Shown: positions 32,312 to 40,152 of the stretch, piece by piece | Numbering within the stretch: position 1 is the stretch's first letter | Layout of the letters: each line of letters begins with the position of its first letter | Assembly (NCBI GenBank): GCA_027593245.1 | Contig: JAQCJC010000010.1 | Coordinates: forward strand, 1 to 40,152 | Length of the DNA stretch: 40,152 bases | Reading direction: 5' to 3' | Source of the DNA: Bacteroidota bacterium | Lineage (GTDB): Bacteria > Bacteroidota > Bacteroidia > Flavobacteriales > Flavobacteriaceae | Notes under the pieces: generated by a model | What the model was told of the DNA's origin: nothing | What the model saw: the letters and a program-made list of their open reading frames with translations, nothing else | Databases searched by the model: none | Program-made: the position numbers and the translations under genes

Positions 32312-33625
32312 CTATGTTTCGATGCGTTCGATTTTTGCACCAATGGCTTTTAGTCGTTCATCAATATTTTGGTAACCTCGATCGATTTGTTCAATGTTGT
32401 GAATTGTAGAAGTGCCTTTGGCAGATAAGGCGGCAATCAGTAGTGAAACCCCTGCTCTGATATCTGGTGAAGTCATTGTCGTTGCTTTTAGTGTTGATTT
32501 AAAATCATGGCCAATTACAGAAGCTCTGTGTGGATCACATAAAATAACTTTAGCGCCCATATCGATGAGTTTATCCACAAAAAACAATCGACTTTCAAAC
32601 ATTTTTTGATGAATAAGCACACTTCCACGAGCTTGTGTAGCGACAACTAAAATAATACTCAAAAGATCAGGAGTAAACCCAGGCCATGGAGCATCAGAAA
32701 TGGTCAGAATAGATCCGTCTATATAATTTTGAACTTCATAACCATCTTTGTGAGCTGGAATAAAAATATCATCATTTTTACGTTCGATTGTTATCCCTAA
32801 TTTTCTAAATACATTAGGAATAACTCCTAGATCATCCCAACTTACGTTCTTAATTGTTAACTCACTTCTAGTCATGGCTGCTAGACCAATCCAACTGCCA
32901 ATTTCTATCATGTCAGGAAGCATGGTATGTTCTGTACCTGCCAACGAATCTACCCCTTCAATGGTCAATAAATTAGAACCTATTCCGCTTATTTTGGCAC
33001 CCATTCTATTAAGCATTTTACAAAGCTGCTGCAGATAGGGCTCGCATGCGGCATTATAAATTGATGTCGTACCATTTGCTAAAACAGCAGCCATTACGAT
33101 ATTAGCTGTTCCAGTTACCGAAGCTTCATCTAACAGCATGTATGTCCCTTGAAGTTGATCCGATTCAACTCCGTAAAAATGATCTTCTTTGTTGTATCTA
33201 AACTCCGCACCAAGCTTGATAAATCCTTCAAAATGTGTATCCAATCGTCTTCGCCCAATCTTATCCCCTCCGGGTTTGGGGATGTACCCTTTTCCGAAGC
33301 GAGAAAGCAATGGCCCTACAATCATTATAGAACCTCTTAGTCCTGCTCCATCAACTTTAAATTCTGCTGACTCAAGGTAATCTAGGTTAATCGAATCGGC
33401 TTGAAAAGTATAACTATTCTCAGATAATTTTTCTACAACAACCCCTAGCTTCTGTAACAAATGAATCAGTTTATTAACATCAATTATATTTGGAATATTA
33501 TGAATGGTAACCTTTTCTGGGGTCAACAAAACCGCACACAAGATTTGTAATGCTTCATTTTTGGCTCCCTGAGGTTGTATAGAACCCTTTAATTGCTGTC
33601 CTCCTTCTATTCTAAATGACTTCAA
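32312..33625 (-). CDS. murA: UDP-N-acetylglucosamine 1-carboxyvinyltransferase MurA (Asp type)
   Basis: A 437-aa EPSP-synthase-fold enzyme that commits UDP-GlcNAc to peptidoglycan synthesis. The start FRIEGGQQLKGSIQPQGAKN and the core GAGLRGSIMIVGPLLSRFGK are typical. The active-site loop reads PKPGGDKIGRRRLDTHF: Asp121 stands where E. coli has Cys115, the residue alkylated by fosfomycin. Asp at this position is known to keep activity and to give fosfomycin insensitivity. The start codon is TTG (revcomp at 33623-33625), since no ATG precedes the conserved N-terminus. It lies 43 bp after the DUF4290 gene. Confidence 0.96.
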   Translation of the reverse strand: MKSFRIEGGQQLKGSIQPQGAKNEALQILCAVLLTPEKVTIHNIPNIIDVNKLIHLLQKLGVVVEKLSENSYTFQADSINLDYLESAEFKVDGAGLRGSIMIVGPLLSRFGKGYIPKPGGDKIGRRRLDTHFEGFIKLGAEFRYNKEDHFYGVESDQLQGTYMLLDEASVTGTANIVMAAVLANGTTSIYNAACEPYLQQLCKMLNRMGAKISGIGSNLLTIEGVDSLAGTEHTMLPDMIEIGSWIGLAAMTRSELTIKNVSWDDLGVIPNVFRKLGITIERKNDDIFIPAHKDGYEVQNYIDGSILTISDAPWPGFTPDLLSIILVVATQARGSVLIHQKMFESRLFFVDKLIDMGAKVILCDPHRASVIGHDFKSTLKATTMTSPDIRAGVSLLIAALSAKGTSTIHNIEQIDRGYQNIDERLKAIGAKIERIET

Positions 33626-33668
33626 ATGATAAAATTTTGAATTGGTACTTGAAAAAATTTAAACTCTG

Positions 33669-34319
33669 TTAATAACGCTTTCGATTACGGGTATTTTTTT
33701 TGGATTTATTTGATTTTTTATAATTATTGTCCTTGCGCTGCATTTTTATCAAGATTGCTGAATCGGTTAATTTTTCTTCCGTATTTCTGATGTCGATTTG
33801 TCCATTGGAGAGTTCAAAAAGATGGTTTAGAATTACGCTATCTTCAACAGTGTCTTTATTCCAGTTCAAAAACGATTTTTTCATATGATTAGCAATAGTA
33901 ATAATCAATGCGTTTTTCATTTCACCTGTATCCCACGATGAGGCAACGTCAATCATTGTTTTTATATTATTCCCATAAAAACGGTATTTAGGATAGTTTT
34001 GAGGGTAATGTAGTGGCTCTGGAGTTGCATTTAAAATCTCTTCAGAAGGCTTTTCAAAGGGTGAATCTGCATCTAGCTTAAACCCAGACATAATGAAAAG
34101 TTGGTCCCAAAGTTTATGCTGGAAATCTGGTACATCACGCAAGTGGGGTTGCATGTTGCCCATAACAGAAATAATAGCCTTTGCCAATCTGTTGCGTTCC
34201 TCTTTTGAATCTTGGGCCATGGCATGGTTGATCATTTTTTGAATATGTCTTCCATATTCTGGGATAATCAAGTGTTCACGTTCGGTATTATATTCGAGTT
34301 GGTCTGGTAAAGCTGTCAT
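33669..34319 (-). CDS. DUF4290 family protein
   Basis: A 216-aa Bacteroidota protein. The N-terminal part, LEYNTEREHLIIPEYGRHIQKMI, is the DUF4290 start, followed by ERNRLAKAIISVMGNMQPHLRD and, in the second half, NYPKYRFYGNNIKTMID. It is predicted helical and cytoplasmic. The C-terminal 20 residues are a low-complexity basic tail (KKSNKSKKNTRNRKRY) that could bind nucleic acid. Function is unknown. Its location directly upstream of murA is often conserved in Flavobacteriia as far as I recall, which suggests cotranscription. Confidence 0.85.
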   Translation of the reverse strand: MTALPDQLEYNTEREHLIIPEYGRHIQKMINHAMAQDSKEERNRLAKAIISVMGNMQPHLRDVPDFQHKLWDQLFIMSGFKLDADSPFEKPSEEILNATPEPLHYPQNYPKYRFYGNNIKTMIDVASSWDTGEMKNALIITIANHMKKSFLNWNKDTVEDSVILNHLFELSNGQIDIRNTEEKLTDSAILIKMQRKDNNYKKSNKSKKNTRNRKRY

Positions 34320-34392
34320 GCGCTGAGTTTAAATTTATTGGTTTGCAAAGTACAAAAATTAAACAAAAAAAATTAAATATATAAGAAAAGGA

Positions 34393-34686
34393 TTACAATG
34401 AAATTACACCCTCTACTTGGCTAGCAACTAGCTGATACTTTCCTATTACTGTTTCAGGACTTTGCATCACTACATTAATAGAAATACTCATATAAGTTCC
34501 CTTTTTGGACGGTGTGCTTGTAATAACTGCACCCATGTTATCAAAAATTGATTCAATTTTATCAATTTTATGTTGTTCCGAAGTAACTATAAATTTAAAA
34601 AGATAAGCTGTCGGCCAAGATGAAGTTTCATAAAGTTGTGCCTTAAGCTTGCTGTAAAATTCTTCAGAATTAGTTGAGCTTTGCAT
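34393..34686 (-). CDS. DUF493 (YbeD-like) family protein
   Basis: A 97-aa protein with the small alpha/beta ferredoxin-like fold of DUF493: SWPTAYLFKFIVTSEQHK, then GAVITSTPSKKGTYMSISI and VIGKYQLVASQVEGVISL. E. coli YbeD is a member of the family, and its role is not settled; an allosteric or adaptor role is sometimes suggested by its resemblance to ACT-like domains. It is preceded by a good TATATTTG promoter box and is divergent from the ATPase gene. Confidence 0.86.
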   Translation of the reverse strand: MQSSTNSEEFYSKLKAQLYETSSWPTAYLFKFIVTSEQHKIDKIESIFDNMGAVITSTPSKKGTYMSISINVVMQSPETVIGKYQLVASQVEGVISL

Positions 34687-34705
34687 TGTTAATTAAGTTG
34701 TTGTG

Positions 34706-34713
34706 CAAATATA
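34706..34713 (-). promoter_or_regulatory. -7 box TATATTTG of the DUF493 gene
   Basis: On the minus strand TATATTTGC is a perfect TAnnTTTG match, ending 19 bp before the ATG at 34686. Confidence 0.6.
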
Positions 34714-34777
34714 CACGAACTCATATTTTTTATTTAACTTTTAAATCACGAATTTTACACAATTAAGACTTAACAGA

Positions 34778-35311
34778 TTGAAACCAAAAAAAATCGTTCT
34801 TATTGGAGGACCTGCAACAGGTAAAACTACCTTGATCGAAGCGCTGAAAGCACGTGGATATCAATGTATGGAGGAAATTTCTCGACAAATTACGATTGAT
34901 GCCCAAAAAAATGGTGTTAAGCAATTATTTCTAGAGGACCCCATATGGTTTAGTCAGCAATTATTAGACAAACGTAAAAAACAGTTTTTTGAGTCTGAAG
35001 CACTAGATGAAGATGTTGTATTTTTTGACCGTGGACTTCCCGATATTGTCGCATATCTTGACTACATCAAGACTGATTTTGGGAAACCATTTATAGCTGC
35101 ATGCGAAAACCACAAATACGACCAAGTTTTTATTCTTCCTCCATGGAAAAAAATACATAAAACAGACAATGAGCGCTATGAATCCTTTAAACAATTAATG
35201 ATAATTCATGAGTATCTTGAAAAATGGTACCATAGGTTTGGATACAATATAATTGAAGTTGCACCAGGTGCTGTAGAAGACCGTATAGAGTTTATTCTAA
35301 ATTCGCTTTAG
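34778..35311 (+). CDS. AAA ATPase, NadR/Ttd14-like P-loop protein
   Basis: A 177-aa single-domain P-loop NTPase. Walker A is VLIGGPATGKTTLIEAL at residues 7-23, followed by MEEISRQI, the Walker B-like VVFFDRGLPDIVAYL and a lid segment ILPPWKKIHKTDNERYESF. This pattern is that of the AAA_28 (NadR/Ttd14) group of small nucleoside-kinase-like ATPases. The substrate is unknown. The start is TTG (34778), 27 bases before the Walker A coding region and agreeing with family starts. It precedes recQ by 6 bp and probably shares its transcript. Confidence 0.87.
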   Translation: MKPKKIVLIGGPATGKTTLIEALKARGYQCMEEISRQITIDAQKNGVKQLFLEDPIWFSQQLLDKRKKQFFESEALDEDVVFFDRGLPDIVAYLDYIKTDFGKPFIAACENHKYDQVFILPPWKKIHKTDNERYESFKQLMIIHEYLEKWYHRFGYNIIEVAPGAVEDRIEFILNSL

Positions 35312-35317
35312 TAGCGT

Positions 35318-37222
35318 ATGAGTATACCACATCAAATATTGAAACGTTATTGGAAATTCTCTGAATTCAGGCCACATCAATTAGAAATTATTGAGGCTGT
35401 TTTGGACCAACAAGACTGTATAGCGTTGTTACCGACTGCGGGAGGCAAATCTATCTGTTTTCAAATTCCTGCACTTATAAAAGAAGGAATATGTATTGTA
35501 ATATCGCCTCTTATCGCACTTATGCAAGATCAAGTAAAAGGGTTAAATGCCAAGGGCATAAAAGCGACAGCTTTAACCAACCTAGATCAGTTGGGTGATC
35601 TAGAGCGTATTCTAGACAATTGTATTTTTGGAAATTATAAATTCTTGTACCTATCGCCCGAGAGGCTTCAAAATGCGCTTGTTCAGGAACGAATCAAATC
35701 GATGGATGTGCATTTGATTGCAGTAGACGAAGCCCATTGCATCAGTCAATGGGGTCATGACTTTAGACCTGCCTATCGATCGATAAAAGATATTCGTAGT
35801 TTGTGTCCAAAAGCAACTGTTCTAGCTCTTACTGCGACTGCTACAAAAAAAGTAATCTGTGAGATAGATGAACAATTAGCACTCAAACAATCAAAACTCT
35901 TTAAGGGTTCTTTTTTTAGAAAAAATTTGAGCTACAAAACAATTATTTTTGAAGACAAAAACTTTAAAATCAAAGCACTTTTGAAGAATAATAAACAAAG
36001 TGCTATTGTGTATACTTCTAGTAGACGGGCAACACAACAACTGGCACAAATGCTCAACTTAAATGGCATTTCCAGTGGATATTACCATGGTGGTCTTAGC
36101 AATAAAGAAAAAGAACATCAATATAATCAGTGGATTTCTGACAAAACTAATGTGATAGTGGCAACAAATGCTTTTGGAATGGGTATTGATAAAGCTAATG
36201 TATCTTTGGTGGTTCATACTGACATACCTGAGAGTTTAGAACATTATTTTCAAGAAGCAGGAAGAGCAGGTCGAAATCAGGAGAAAGCTGAGGCTGTTCT
36301 TTTAATCGGAACAAATGACATACAGAACACTCAGAAATGGCGGATAGAGCAAATTGTAGATGTTCCTTATATAAAGTTAATTTACAAAAAACTGTGTGCA
36401 TATTTTCAGATAGCTTATGGAGAACTCAGCGAAGAAAAGCACGGATTTAATTTTGATTCGTTCTGCACCTCATACGGATTAGCTAAACGAAAAACATACG
36501 ATAGTTTAAAAGTTTTGGAACGGCATGGACTGATTGTTTTCGAAGAATATTTCAAAAAGAAGGCTACAATTTTCTTTTTGGTAAATCATAACACACTGCA
36601 AAAATCATTCGAACACAATGATAAGTTAAGGCTTATAGTCACATGTATTCTACGAACTTACGAAGGTGTTAACTCTCAAGAAACAAACATCGATATCGGA
36701 AAAGTTGCAAAGACATTGCATCTCAATGAAGATGAGATTATAGAAAACCTAAATGCCCTACACGCTAAAGAGATTGTACGGTTCAAATGCAAAAACAGTG
36801 ATGCACAGATTACTTTTGTACAACCCCGCGAGGACGACAGGGCTATACACCGCATTTCAAAAGTGGTGTCGACCCAAAACAAGAATAAACTTAAAAAAAT
36901 TAAAGCCGTAATCCACTACATTGAAAACAATTCGGTGTGTAAAAGTCAGCAGCTGTTAACGTATTTTGATGAACCTGAGTCAATGCCATGTGGAACATGT
37001 AATGTATGCACAGAAAATAAAGGCCATTCGCACAATAATTTTGAAAAAGATAATGTAGATTTGATTTTAAAAGCTCTTAAAGTTAAGCCTATGACCTCTA
37101 GAGAATTAGTATCTAATTTATCAATTTCATCAAATGAAGTTATAGCGATTTTGAGGCATTTACTTGAAGTGGAACAAATCCAACAATCGCAAATAAATGA
37201 ATTTCAAATAAAATGTCCATAA
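35318..37222 (+). CDS. recQ: RecQ-family ATP-dependent DNA helicase
   Basis: A 634-aa superfamily 2 helicase that unwinds DNA 3' to 5' in recombination and repair. Helicase motifs: FRPHQLEIIEAVL (motif 0), LLPTAGGKSICFQIPAL (I), VISPLIALMQDQV (Ia), AVDEAHCISQWGHDFRPAY (II plus the aromatic-rich loop), ALTATATKK (III), VATNAFGMGIDKANV (V) and QEAGRAGRNQ (VI). A zinc cysteine set (Cys541, then CGTCNVC at 558-564) lies about 190 residues after the helicase core, later than in E. coli RecQ. A winged-helix-like C-terminus follows and no HRDC domain is seen. It overlaps fmt by 10 bp. Confidence 0.95.
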   Translation: MSIPHQILKRYWKFSEFRPHQLEIIEAVLDQQDCIALLPTAGGKSICFQIPALIKEGICIVISPLIALMQDQVKGLNAKGIKATALTNLDQLGDLERILDNCIFGNYKFLYLSPERLQNALVQERIKSMDVHLIAVDEAHCISQWGHDFRPAYRSIKDIRSLCPKATVLALTATATKKVICEIDEQLALKQSKLFKGSFFRKNLSYKTIIFEDKNFKIKALLKNNKQSAIVYTSSRRATQQLAQMLNLNGISSGYYHGGLSNKEKEHQYNQWISDKTNVIVATNAFGMGIDKANVSLVVHTDIPESLEHYFQEAGRAGRNQEKAEAVLLIGTNDIQNTQKWRIEQIVDVPYIKLIYKKLCAYFQIAYGELSEEKHGFNFDSFCTSYGLAKRKTYDSLKVLERHGLIVFEEYFKKKATIFFLVNHNTLQKSFEHNDKLRLIVTCILRTYEGVNSQETNIDIGKVAKTLHLNEDEIIENLNALHAKEIVRFKCKNSDAQITFVQPREDDRAIHRISKVVSTQNKNKLKKIKAVIHYIENNSVCKSQQLLTYFDEPESMPCGTCNVCTENKGHSHNNFEKDNVDLILKALKVKPMTSRELVSNLSISSNEVIAILRHLLEVEQIQQSQINEFQIKCP

Positions 37223-38172
37223 ACAAAGGGAAATTACGTATCGTTTTTATGGGTACTCCGGCATTTGCGGTTCATATTCTTGATGGATTAGTTCAAAAAG
37301 AATATAACATAGTAGGCGTAGTCACAGCCCCTGATCGCCCAGCTGGACGTGGACAAAAAATTAAACAATCGGCGGTAAAAGTTTATGCGAATAAACATCA
37401 ATTGAAAGTGTTTCAACCTGAAAATTTAAAGGACCGGGAGTTTTTACAACAACTTCAAAATGTTGAAGCAGATGTTCAGGTTGTGGTTGCATTCAGGATG
37501 TTGCCAAAGGTAGTTTGGCAAATGCCGAAAAAAGGAACTTTTAACCTACACGCCTCCTTACTGCCACAATACAGAGGAGCGGCGCCGATAAATTGGGCCA
37601 TTATCAATGGAGAAAAAGAGACAGGGGTTAGCACCTTTTTTATTGACGAAAAAATTGATACTGGGGCACTGATTTTTCAAAGCAAAATAAGTATCTCAGC
37701 TGCGGATAACGCGGGGACACTTCACGACAAGCTGATGATAGAAGGGCTGTTGTTGACGCTCAGAACTTTAAATGCCATAGGAGATAATCAATTTGAAACC
37801 ACACAACAAAAAGCCGTTTCAAACCTAAAAACAGCACATAAACTAAATAAGGAAAATTGTAAGATAGATTGGTCTAAAAGTGGGTGCCAAATAATAAACC
37901 ATGTACGCGGACTAAACCCCTACCCCAGCGCTTGGACATTGTTACAGAACGGAAATGACCTAATTAACTTAAAACTTTATGAAGTTCAATTTGAAAAAAT
38001 TACGCATCAACTTGAAATTGGTAAAGTTGTTATTGACAAATCTTCAATAAAAGTAGCTACTAGAGATGGTTTTATTGATCTAACATCATTTAAATTTCCG
38101 GGGAAAAAACAAATGGATGTGAAATCTTTTTTAAATGGTTTTTCATTTGATACAGAGGCGAAAATGGTATAA
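37213..38172 (+). CDS. fmt: methionyl-tRNA formyltransferase Fmt
   Basis: A 319-aa enzyme that formylates initiator Met-tRNA with 10-formyl-THF. The N-terminal formyltransferase domain has RIVFMGTPAFAVHILDGL, VTAPDRPAGRGQKIKQS, the catalytic FNLHASLLPQYRGAAPINWA (Asn and His) and the Asp of FFIDEKIDTGALIFQ. The C-terminal OB-like tRNA-binding domain includes IINHVRGLNPYPSAWT and TRDGFIDLTSF. Length is standard. It overlaps the end of recQ by 10 bp, so it is in that transcript. It uses the same folate pool that PurU depletes. Confidence 0.97.
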   Translation: MSINKGKLRIVFMGTPAFAVHILDGLVQKEYNIVGVVTAPDRPAGRGQKIKQSAVKVYANKHQLKVFQPENLKDREFLQQLQNVEADVQVVVAFRMLPKVVWQMPKKGTFNLHASLLPQYRGAAPINWAIINGEKETGVSTFFIDEKIDTGALIFQSKISISAADNAGTLHDKLMIEGLLLTLRTLNAIGDNQFETTQQKAVSNLKTAHKLNKENCKIDWSKSGCQIINHVRGLNPYPSAWTLLQNGNDLINLKLYEVQFEKITHQLEIGKVVIDKSSIKVATRDGFIDLTSFKFPGKKQMDVKSFLNGFSFDTEAKMV

Positions 38173-38189
38173 AAAATAGTCGTTTTGTG

Positions 38190-38219
38190 TTGGTAAATAA
38201 AATTTAATTGGTACATTTA
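38190..38219 (+). promoter_or_regulatory. promoter of the YqgE/AlgH gene
   Basis: TTG at 38190-38192, then 19 bp, then TACATTTA at 38212-38219. The spacing is ideal for the Bacteroidota promoter and the -7 box has one deviation. An inverted repeat TTGTG-ATAA-CACAA (38221-38234) covers the expected transcription start. Confidence 0.55.
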
Positions 38220-38248
38220 TTTGTGATAACACAAGTTTTTACTCCATT

Positions 38249-38800
38249 GTGACCATTAAGAAAGGTAAAATATTAATCGCTGAACCCTCTATTATCGGAG
38301 ATATTTCCTTTAATAGATCTATTATACTTTTGGCAGATCATAATAATGAAGGGTCTATTGGTTTTATCCTTAATAAACCCCTAGACTACTGTCTTGGAGA
38401 CCTGATTCCAGAAATTGAATCTAATCTTCCTATTTACAATGGTGGGCCTGTACAACAAGATAATCTATACTTTATACATAAAGTTGCTGAATTAATCCCT
38501 GAAAGTATAGAGATTTCAGAAGGATTGTTCTGGAGTGGTAACTTTGAACACGTTTCAAAGCTTGTTGCCGAAGAAAAAATAAATGAGAATGATATTCGAT
38601 TTTTCTTAGGATACTCTGGTTGGGAGGCTAATCAATTGAATTCAGAATTGAAAGGAAATACATGGATTCTTTCTGAAAATACACACCGTAATAATATTAT
38701 CAAAGTTGTAGATACTGCCTTTTGGAAAAATAAAATGTTAGCCCTTGGCGGAGAATACAGCATTTGGTCTAATGCACCCGAACACCCATCGCACAACTAA
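38249..38800 (+). CDS. YqgE/AlgH family protein
   Basis: A 183-aa protein of the YqgE/AlgH (UPF0301) family. Conserved blocks are KKGKILIAEPSIIGDISFNR, SIILLADHNNEGSIGFILNKP, IYNGGPVQQDNLYFIH and RFFLGYSGWEANQLNSEL. E. coli and Pseudomonas members have been linked to regulation or fluoroquinolone phenotypes, but no biochemical function is firm. Start is GTG at 38249, because family proteins begin just before the KGKxLIAxP block and no ATG is available. Its stop overlaps the end of the convergent aminotransferase gene by 4 bp. Confidence 0.92.
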   Translation: MTIKKGKILIAEPSIIGDISFNRSIILLADHNNEGSIGFILNKPLDYCLGDLIPEIESNLPIYNGGPVQQDNLYFIHKVAELIPESIEISEGLFWSGNFEHVSKLVAEEKINENDIRFFLGYSGWEANQLNSELKGNTWILSENTHRNNIIKVVDTAFWKNKMLALGGEYSIWSNAPEHPSHN

Positions 38801-39648
38801 TCCAGACGAAGTTTTGTATTTAATAGAACCAAGAGTTTTGAACAGATTTCAGCGCTAAATTCTTTTTTTCTAAATTTTGTAATGGGTACTATTCCCTGAA
38901 TTACGTTTGTAATAAATAACTCATCAGCTTTTTGGAGTTCGAAAGGTGAAATAGACGATTCACTTAATTCAAAATCTGGAGATTTTGAGATAATTTCAAT
39001 CAACTTTTCACGCACAATTCCCTTTAAACATCCATCGTCCAATGGTGGTGTTTTCACAGTATTCCCTTTAATTAGAAAAATATTACCATTAAGAGCTTCT
39101 ATAATGCTTTTATCGGTGTTAAGTAACAAACAATTATTGTAATTATTTTCTTTGGCAAAAATACTACCTACTACATTCACCGCTTTGTTATTTGTTTTCA
39201 ATGTCGATAGCAGATTTGGTGAGATTAAATAATCCTTAAAAAGTTCAATTTCATAATGTCCTTTGTTTATTTCATAGAGATCAGAACTAAGTTCTTGTGC
39301 AGAAATAATATATGAAACATTGTTGGATGTTGGTGTGTAAAAGCCCTCTGAATCTCTATAGACAGTGATTTTGACCCTATAGGAAATAGCGTTGTTAGGA
39401 AGCGATTGAACCAAATTTACTATTTCATTTTCCAAAAACTCTGGCGTAAAATGCATTGGAATCTCCATGCGCAATATGCGCATTGAGGCCATTAATCTAA
39501 AATAATGAGCCTCCCAAAAAACAGGCTTATTGTTGTTAAATTTGATAGTTTCAAAAACAGAGTCACCATAAGCAAGTCCCCTGTTGTTAGTGGGTATATT
39601 AGCTTCGAAATCTTGATAGAGTGTTCCGTTGATATTGACCATAAACAT
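38797..39648 (-). CDS. class IV (branched-chain/ADC lyase type) PLP enzyme
   Basis: A 283-aa fold-type IV PLP enzyme, family of branched-chain aminotransferase, D-amino-acid aminotransferase and aminodeoxychorismate lyase (PabC). It shows NNRGLAYGDSVFETIKF, where the GxxxGDSVFETI block is typical, the PLP-lysine region STLKTNNKAVNVV, and EALNGNIFLIKG, which fits the E-x-x-x-x-N-h-F block. Length and the divergent sequence fit PabC-like enzymes of folate synthesis better than IlvE, but the reaction cannot be fixed from sequence alone. An ATG at 39642 (MVNINGTLY) is an equally good start. A TATATTTG box lies just upstream. Confidence 0.85.
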   Translation of the reverse strand: MFMVNINGTLYQDFEANIPTNNRGLAYGDSVFETIKFNNNKPVFWEAHYFRLMASMRILRMEIPMHFTPEFLENEIVNLVQSLPNNAISYRVKITVYRDSEGFYTPTSNNVSYIISAQELSSDLYEINKGHYEIELFKDYLISPNLLSTLKTNNKAVNVVGSIFAKENNYNNCLLLNTDKSIIEALNGNIFLIKGNTVKTPPLDDGCLKGIVREKLIEIISKSPDFELSESSISPFELQKADELFITNVIQGIVPITKFRKKEFSAEICSKLLVLLNTKLRLD

Positions 39649-39663
39649 TCAAAAATAGAAATG

Positions 39664-39671
39664 CAAATATA
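39664..39671 (-). promoter_or_regulatory. -7 box TATATTTG of the class IV aminotransferase gene
   Basis: On the minus strand TATATTTGC is a perfect TAnnTTTG match 15 bp before the ATG at 39648. Immediately upstream is the inverted repeat TTAAGC-N4-GCTTAA (39679-39694), which overlaps the stop codon of the preceding gene. Confidence 0.55.
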
Positions 39672-39678
39672 CACTAAA

Positions 39679-39694
39679 TTAAGCTTTTGCTTAA
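39679..39694. promoter_or_regulatory. inverted repeat TTAAGC-TTTT-GCTTAA
   Basis: Perfect 6-bp arms with a 4-nt centre, between the START-like gene (whose stop codon it includes) and the -7 box of the aminotransferase gene. It could be an operator or a weak transcription-pausing hairpin; there is no U-tract on either side. Confidence 0.35.
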
Positions 39695-40077
39695 CGTGAC
39701 CCCAAAACCTGCTTTAAGCTAGAAATTTGATTTTCCCAAAGCATTTTGGCTTCCTCTTCCTCATCATCGTCTGAAAAATCAGTAACAATTAAGGAAACGT
39801 CTTTAGTTATACCATCTACTTGTATACGAAGTTCAAAATAACAGCTTTCATCATCATTTTCAAGCCATTTAAACTTGATTCGTTCAGGGCTTTTCTTTGT
39901 AATGAGTTTGGCTTGTTCTTCAGAGTCGTCCCAAATAAAGGTAAACAACTCGCCTCTTGAATTCACATTATCGGCAAACCATTCTGAAAGTCCAGATGGG
40001 GTTGAAATATAATTGTATAGTAATTGCGGTGAAGCTTGTATAGGAAATTCAATTTCAAATTTTACTTTGGCACTCAT
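39691..40077 (-). CDS. START-like (SRPBCC/AHSA1-type) domain protein
   Basis: A 128-aa protein with the SRPBCC/AHSA1-like fold in the form common in Bacteroidota: KFEIEFPIQASPQLLYNYIS, TPSGLSEWFADNVNSRG, FTFIWDDSEEQAKL and KFKWLENDDESCYFELRI. An acidic stretch (DFSDDDEEEEAK) precedes the C-terminal helix LWENQISSLKQVLGS. Ligand and function are unknown. The gene has its own upstream region up to the window edge, in which I see only AT-rich sequence and no perfect TAnnTTTG box. Confidence 0.88.
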   Translation of the reverse strand: MSAKVKFEIEFPIQASPQLLYNYISTPSGLSEWFADNVNSRGELFTFIWDDSEEQAKLITKKSPERIKFKWLENDDESCYFELRIQVDGITKDVSLIVTDFSDDDEEEEAKMLWENQISSLKQVLGSR

Positions 40078-40152
40078 GGTTGTATAATTAGATTTCCAAT
40101 ATATACATTAATTTGTTAGTTTTAAAAGAAAAAAAAATATTTTTTACAGAGT

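Noticed and set aside
34778-37222. ATPase plus RecQ pair as a defence island
   Set aside because: Both fit single-copy housekeeping families, the pair continues into fmt, and no nuclease, methylase or mobile element is present.
1-40152. tRNA, rRNA, CRISPR, IS or prophage sequences
   Set aside because: Looked for cloverleaf-like GC-rich blocks, spaced direct repeats, transposases and integrases in all intergenic regions and the ORF list; none seen. Short structured RNAs could still be missed by eye.

Overview
The window looks like a chromosomal segment of a proteorhodopsin-bearing marine Flavobacteriia (Bacteroidota). The DNA is visibly AT-rich. Many genes are preceded by the Bacteroidota -7 box TAnnTTTG and few by a Shine-Dalgarno sequence. 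The gene families (DUF2853, DUF4290, START-like, Lacal_2735, MenA-E set, MurA with Asp in place of Cys) are typical of that group. I see no rRNA, tRNA, CRISPR array, insertion sequence or prophage, and no stretch over 300 bases lacks a gene.

Layout. 1-2543: a lipoprotein and an acyl-CoA carboxylase beta subunit. 2523-12796: menaquinone biosynthesis on the minus strand in two blocks, menI-like thioesterase/menF/menD/DUF2853 and cvfB/menB/menA/menC/CPBP protease/menE, separated by plus-strand purU. MenH and MenG are not in the window. 12832-14692: an isolated phototrophy module, proteorhodopsin (proton-pump DTE motif, Met at the spectral tuning site) divergent from the retinal-forming dioxygenase blh, bounded by terminators. 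14707-21275: dnaK, then panB/rluA-type/aldehyde dehydrogenase, then the ComM/YifB ATPase.

21406-32303: a long light/UV-response block of two successive plus-strand operons. Operon 1 is TetR-like/ABC1 kinase/flavin reductase/DUF2256 (missed by the ORF track, TTG start)/cryptochrome DASH/Fe-S (6-4)-type photolyase. Operon 2 is a 141-aa unknown/TIGR03643/folE/74-aa unknown/SDR lacking the catalytic Tyr/glutathione peroxidase/Lacal_2735 small protein (also missed)/TspO/SRPBCC/CPD-type photolyase. Three photolyase-cryptochrome clades thus sit within 8 kb, with pterin synthesis, peroxide removal and several uncharacterised partner proteins.

The most notable non-coding signal is shared promoter architecture. 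Both operons start with a near-identical 22-bp element (21/22 identical), followed by exactly 26 bp and a perfect TAnnTTTG box. In both, a palindrome ends 2 bp before that box. The operon 2 start region also shares a 13/14 match (TTTGwTTAAACAAA, starting on the -7 box) with the proteorhodopsin promoter. This suggests a common light regulator that is not encoded in the window.

32312-40152: housekeeping genes murA, DUF4290, DUF493, a NadR/Ttd14-like ATPase, recQ, fmt, YqgE/AlgH, a class IV aminotransferase and a START-like protein. Functional calls rest on motif recognition by eye; no database search was run.
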